Positions 59,938-64,000 of a DNA stretch of 64,000 nt are shown here, piece after piece. The DNA is from Branchiostoma floridae (lineage: Eukaryota; Chordata; Leptocardii; Amphioxiformes; Branchiostomatidae). The notes under the pieces are model-generated. The model was given only the letters and a program-made list of their open reading frames with translations, was not told the DNA's origin and ran no database searches. Positions within the stretch are counted from its first letter, which is position 1. Every line of letters begins with the position of its first letter. The position numbers were made by a program, and so were the translations under genes. Where the stretch lies: NCBI RefSeq assembly GCF_000003815.2, contig NC_049983.1, forward strand, positions 18,305,231-18,369,230, read 5' to 3'.

Positions 59938-60808
59938 TAGAGGGGGTCACTAAATGTAGTACAGCTTTGACTGTACAAGCTTTGCAGTGACATAAGAAAG
60001 AGATGTTGATATTTTAGTACAGTCATATGTGGCAAATAAGTAGAATATGTCAAAATAAGTATTACAGGGTTGTATAGAGTGATAAGATAAATATTAAGAC
60101 CTATTTTTTTACATGGTTATCAAATATTAATGTTGAATGAGTTTATTTTTTGCACTTTTGAAGTGGTTATGTCTTTGAACCAGGTGTATTGTAAAACTAT
60201 GCAAGAACAGGCATATGACATGCATTGCATTATCCAATAGACAAGTGTACATAGATTACTCAACTGCCAGTCACATATTTGAACATGTTTCCATGTGGCA
60301 CGCAGACTCACCATACATATCTATGGTGTTAGAACACCTTCAAACATTGGCAGATAATTTCTACAAACACTTTGGTTGTCTGCAAAAGTGTGAACTTGTC
60401 TTTTGTTGTTTGTGTGTATAATGTACAAATGTTTGTACAGTATTTGGAAGAAATAGAATTAAAAGTATCAATGTTGGGTGCGTGTATAAAAGATATGGGT
60501 GATAAAAACGTGCACTTCCTATGAAGATAATGAAACATATAAGTTGCAGAAGAAATTTGACAGGAAAAGAGGAGAAAAACTTGAACCGGTTAACACACAC
60601 TAGGCGGGATAAGAATTGTTCTTTTGCATGGCAGAATATAATATCTGTGTTTGATATGAATTCAGGGACAATTCGCTTTCTGTTAGATTTATGCATTAAT
60701 TAAATCTATTTCCTGATGCACATGTTTATGTACAATGTCTAAAATCAAAGCTGCAGTACCAAATGTTCTCACTAGGGTTCCCACTGCCCTTGCTGTGTGG
60801 AGATTAGT

Positions 60809-61447
60809 CTACTTATAAACCACTACCTCCCCGCGCTCATTCTCCGTCATGAGTGGTCCGTACACCTTTCGGATCTCCCTCCCCAACCCTTGATCAGTCC
60901 CTCTCTCCTCCTCTTCGTTTGAAATCCATTCCAGTATACTGTCGATGGCGTCATCGACTTGAGTTACGTCCTTGCTGCAATGGACTTGTTCAAAGAGCCT
61001 GACCAAGGTGCTGAACTGTTGTTCATCCCCTGGAAGGTAGGTGTCGTCCTCCCACAGGGTCTCCTCTTGGTACACGGCGGGTGTCTCCTCTCCATCTGCG
61101 TGTACCACGGTGTAAGAAACAGTGTGCGCCTCCACCGCCCGCCATCCCTGTCCCCACCTCACGATACCGTACGTCTCCAGCGCCCCCTTGCGGGATCCAC
61201 ACGCGAAGCACCGCCCGCCGTTCGGGTGGACCACCATGCTGCGTCGCGCCCTGACGTGCAGGTGTTTGGTCGTGGCGCTAAACGGCCGCCCGCAGCTGAA
61301 GCAAAACGTCGTGTTGGTGGGCAACTGTTCCCGAGTGAAGGTGTTCTCACTTTCCTCCCAGCATGGCCTTCTAAACGGCTTCATGACGGTCCAGGCCTCT
61401 TGTTCGTGAGCTGATGGGTTGATGGTCCAGGCCATGATTCTATTCAT
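60809..61447 (-). CDS. Intronless gene, unrecognised protein with two CxxC pairs
   Basis: A single uninterrupted frame of 212 codons. I do not recognise the family. Two CxxC pairs, C49/C52 (FCFSCGRPF) and C80/C83 (RCFACGSRKG), are 28 residues apart with basic sequence and a His between them, which looks like a zinc-ribbon type fold. The middle (res. 90-135) is rich in Trp, Tyr, Val and Thr as in a beta domain. The C-terminal third is acidic (NEEEERG), then a basic KVYGPLM end. GC content is above that of its surroundings, which supports coding. A second in-frame ATG at residue 5 could also serve as start. It may be a retrocopy or a lineage-specific gene. Confidence 0.7.
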   Translation of the reverse strand: MNRIMAWTINPSAHEQEAWTVMKPFRRPCWEESENTFTREQLPTNTTFCFSCGRPFSATTKHLHVRARRSMVVHPNGGRCFACGSRKGALETYGIVRWGQGWRAVEAHTVSYTVVHADGEETPAVYQEETLWEDDTYLPGDEQQFSTLVRLFEQVHCSKDVTQVDDAIDSILEWISNEEEERGTDQGLGREIRKVYGPLMTENERGEVVVYK

Positions 61448-62276
61448 CCGACACTAAATAACGTTAACTTCTCCAGTATTTACAATTCAAGAAAAAATCC
61501 TCATGTGGTTCGGAACTGGGAATAGATACTGCTGGTCTCAAATGATAATAAAAAGCTCTGCGATCCTTTGTAACACTCTGCTTTGTAACTCAAGCGCAGC
61601 ATGATTTGAATTTTGTCTGCTGTGGCATCCAGTTCTAACATTCTTTTCTACGTTCCAGTTCCACGGTAATATTTCAGGTCAGACTAAACTTTCGTGACTC
61701 GTTATATAACATAGTCAAATAACTTTTCTTTGCATGTAACGCTAACTTTCCCTAGATCAAGAATGTAGATAGCCACAAAATCAGCTCAAGTTTGGCTGTT
61801 CATTGATTATGCCGCATTTAAACTTTTTTCTTCAATAGTAAAACTCGAATCGTCTCAAAGGAAAAAGGTTGAGGTTGCCACACTTCTTGGGCCACTTTCA
61901 AGCGCCACCTTGCGGATCAGACAAGAACTGCTTCGAGTCGATATTTCAAGATGGCCGCCGATAGATGAACCGGACGCGAGGTTTTTGCGGTCAAGGCGAA
62001 TATTGGCTCAGCTTTCTTTACCCGGTCATGTCAAGGCCTCAGTAGCCGCAGCTTTCCTGACGGGGTCACATGGTTCAACGTTCCGTGAACATCTTTAACC
62101 GCACAGACGACATTTTGTCTTCATATTCGGAGTGGGCACGTCACAACAAAGTCACGAGATTGTCAGCACAATACAGTTGTAGCCTGTAAACAAATTGTAT
62201 TGTTGGGAGCCAAGGACAGAAGAGGCCAACTCTTTCGATTTTCAGCCTGCTGTGGTGGACTTGGTAGAGATGACAG
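61448..62276. other. Intergenic between the single-exon gene and the 62277 exon
   Basis: Probably a divergent promoter region for genes on both sides. No supported coding sequence. A short frame at 61910 covers ATGGCCGCC-like sequence but has an early stop in that frame. Confidence 0.45.
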
Positions 62277-62363
62277 ATGCTCTCTCGGAACCAGTATAGT
62301 CGTATAGGGGAGAACGAGGAGGGGGACATCAACAAGCCTCTCTTCGGGGAGTCCAGACCACAG
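62277..62363 (+). CDS. Probable first coding exon of an unidentified + strand gene
   Basis: ATG then 29 codons (MLSRNQYSRIGENEEGDINK...) ending in CAG before a GTGGGC donor, phase 0. The peptide is hydrophilic and acidic, with no signal sequence, as in the cytoplasmic N-terminus of a membrane or adaptor protein. The rest lies beyond the window or beyond the minisatellite. I do not recognise it. Confidence 0.45.
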
Positions 62364-62534
62364 GTGGGCCGTTATAACATTGGAATCTACAAGTTATAAC
62401 GTTAGATATCTTCTGAAACAGATATTCTATGTGTGTTTGCACACTTTTCTGATCTTTCCGTATGAGCGTACCTCTGTCTCTGGATATATGTATCGTCGTG
62501 TGTGTATAACTGTGGTTGTGGGTGTGTCAATTAG

Positions 62535-62805
62535 GTGTGTGTGTTTGTGACTGTGTGTGTGTGTGTGTACATCACTGTTCATGTACGTGTGTGTGTGTCT
62601 AAGTAACACTGTTCATGTACGTGTGTGTGTGTGTGTGTGTGTGTGTACAACACTGTGTTCATGTGTGTGTGTCTATAATGTAACACTGTTCATGTACATG
62701 TGTGTGTGTGTGTATAACACTTCATGTACGTGTGTGTGTCTTTCTTTGTGCGTGTACATATTAAGTTGTATGTATATACAGGGTGGGTGGGTGTGTATGT
62801 TTGTG
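62535..62805. repeat. GT-rich minisatellite
   Basis: A compound unit, (GT)n followed by TAACACTGTTCATGTAC-like sequence, is repeated about five times. Frames through it are artefacts. Confidence 0.9.
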
Positions 62806-62877
62806 TGTATCACTATATCATAGAAATTGTGTAGGTGTGAGAGTGTGTTGTGACTTGTACACATTGTCATGTCACAT

Positions 62878-63767
62878 GTAACATCTATTATCATAATACC
62901 GGTACGTTTACAACGATTTCTCTAGCCATACTGATTTGACAAATTGTCAACGCATCATTTTCTCCAGTTACATGTTGCTGTTATAGATTACCCTTGCCAC
63001 TTCTTCTGTGTAACTTTTCTGCCACTCTTGTCCTGCTAAAAGCGTAGTATTGTAATTGTAACACGCCGCGGAATTACACGGCGAACGGGCGCGTGGTTGG
63101 GAGGGGGTAAAAAATACCGGTAGGAAGAAACACGGCACAATTAACTGCCGCTATGTACATTTATACATCCTCTGATGTTCCTTCCTTTTCTGTCAGTAAA
63201 TGCATAAAACATAAACCTGCATGAGCATACAAAATGTCATGAGAAAACGGACGTATACTGTCAAGAATTTTCATTTAACTTCTGTCCGTCACAACCGCTA
63301 TGACGTAACACTTCACTGCTAGCGTAGATATAAAAATGGCGGGAAAATGGCTGCGTACGTTCAATTTTGCCCATTCAGTCGTAGATCCGGGCTATTATGC
63401 AACGGTTCTTCACACTTTTACATGAGTTGTAGGTCACCAACAGAAATTCAAGATTGTTGTTGAATCATGTTCGTCTTGTGCCGTGAGCATGTGTAATTAT
63501 GATCTATAAATTTGGCAATGAATGTGACAGTGTGTTCGTCCCACGACGAGCTGCCTACCCCGAAAAAGATACTGAAAACTTTTGGCCTTGTTGTCTTCGA
63601 ATGCATTGTTATCGATACTTTGTAAATGATGTATTGGACACCTAGACGTCTGAAGTGTGCACAGCTCAGAAATAACTATTGTTGCATGTGTAGATCTCTT
63701 TAAGTTCCAGTATTTTTAATCTACCGGTATAAGTCTTACTACCGGTATTATGCCAATGCATGTTATA
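62878..63767. mobile_element. ~890-bp inverted-repeat element, copy B
   Basis: Reverse complement relative of 54624-55518 over its whole length. Ends carry ATAATACCGGT and ACCGGTATTATGCCA. The right end is better conserved than the left. Confidence 0.8.
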
Positions 63768-64000
63768 TCGACTGTATATGCATTCATGTCTCTGGATAAG
63801 GAAAAATTGCCGTCAATTCTATGCTTCCGATTTCAAAAGTCAAAAATATGTTGAATGATGTAACACTAGTAATGGATCACATATCGTTAACATTACATGT
63901 AACGTTAACTCTACTGCAAAGATAAAAAGTGGTCAAGGTCAGCACGGTGTTTGTTATGTAGTATGTACATGTTCAAACTTCAAACTCACATTTGAAAGAG

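Larger units (their letters stand above)
59046..60808. other. ZZ-EF 3' untranslated region and intergenic DNA
   Basis: Downstream of the ZZ-EF stop. Contains a mariner derivative (59360-59937) and otherwise AT-rich DNA with no supported exon up to the convergent single-exon gene at 60809. Confidence 0.5.
62364..64000. other. Presumed intron with minisatellite and an inverted-repeat element
   Basis: Follows the 62277-62363 exon. Holds the GT-rich minisatellite and copy B of the ~890-bp element. No exon is seen. Confidence 0.5.

Noticed and set aside
62427-62894. Thr/His-rich and Cys/Val-rich frames over the GT minisatellite
   Set aside because: Repeat artefacts.

Overview
The window is animal nuclear DNA. 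It has split genes with GT-AG introns, a runaway 100-base N gap typical of a draft scaffold, many microsatellites and many short inverted-repeat DNA transposon remnants. The gene set (synapsin with an antisense TIMP, NDUFA5, a rolling-stone-like protein, a membrane collagen-lectin, a TEX36-like protein) together with the dense MITE content suggests an invertebrate deuterostome. A lancelet (Branchiostoma) fits best. The species call is inference. No rRNA, tRNA, CRISPR or bacterial feature was seen.

Layout. 1-4767 is non-coding as far as I can see. 4768-4879 (-) is the signal-peptide exon of a TIMP. 14393-20750 (+) holds the 3' part of a synapsin gene (ATP-grasp domain exons to the C-terminal domain E). 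The missing 5' synapsin exons must lie upstream of the window, so TIMP sits antisense inside a synapsin intron, as it does in flies and vertebrates. 23871-26604 (+) is a small five-exon gene for a stand-alone PADR1 zinc domain protein. 27413-29458 (-) is a two-exon rolling-stone-like six-pass membrane protein. 32603-36609 (-) is a five-exon type II membrane collagen / C-type lectin. 38119-42702 (-) is a four-exon TEX36-like gene.

The right third holds the most striking structure. NDUFA5 exons 2-5 lie at 44967-46866 (-), but the only matching first exon lies at 56183-56230 on the + strand. Ten exons of a ZZ zinc-finger / EF-hand membrane protein run 54237-49208 (-), but its last two exons lie at 58577-59045 on the + strand. 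Splice phases agree across both breaks and both joined reading frames are whole multiples of three. The simplest reading is that an ~11.4 kb segment carrying the shared divergent promoter and the 5' ends of both genes has been inverted, cutting both genes at once. Either this haplotype carries the inversion or the assembly does. The junctions are marked by a perfect 103-bp inverted duplication, and just inside each junction sits one of two near-identical 1843-bp hAT-like elements in opposite orientation, each with its own intact 8-bp target duplication.

Beyond that are a deletion-derived mariner copy (59360-59937), an intronless gene for an unrecognised protein with paired CxxC motifs (60809-61447, -), a probable first coding exon of an unidentified + strand gene (62277-62363), a GT-rich minisatellite, and the second copy of an ~890-bp inverted-repeat element whose first copy sits in the NDUFA5 / ZZ-EF divergent promoter. 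All exon calls come from reading frames, splice signals and remembered family motifs. No alignment was run.
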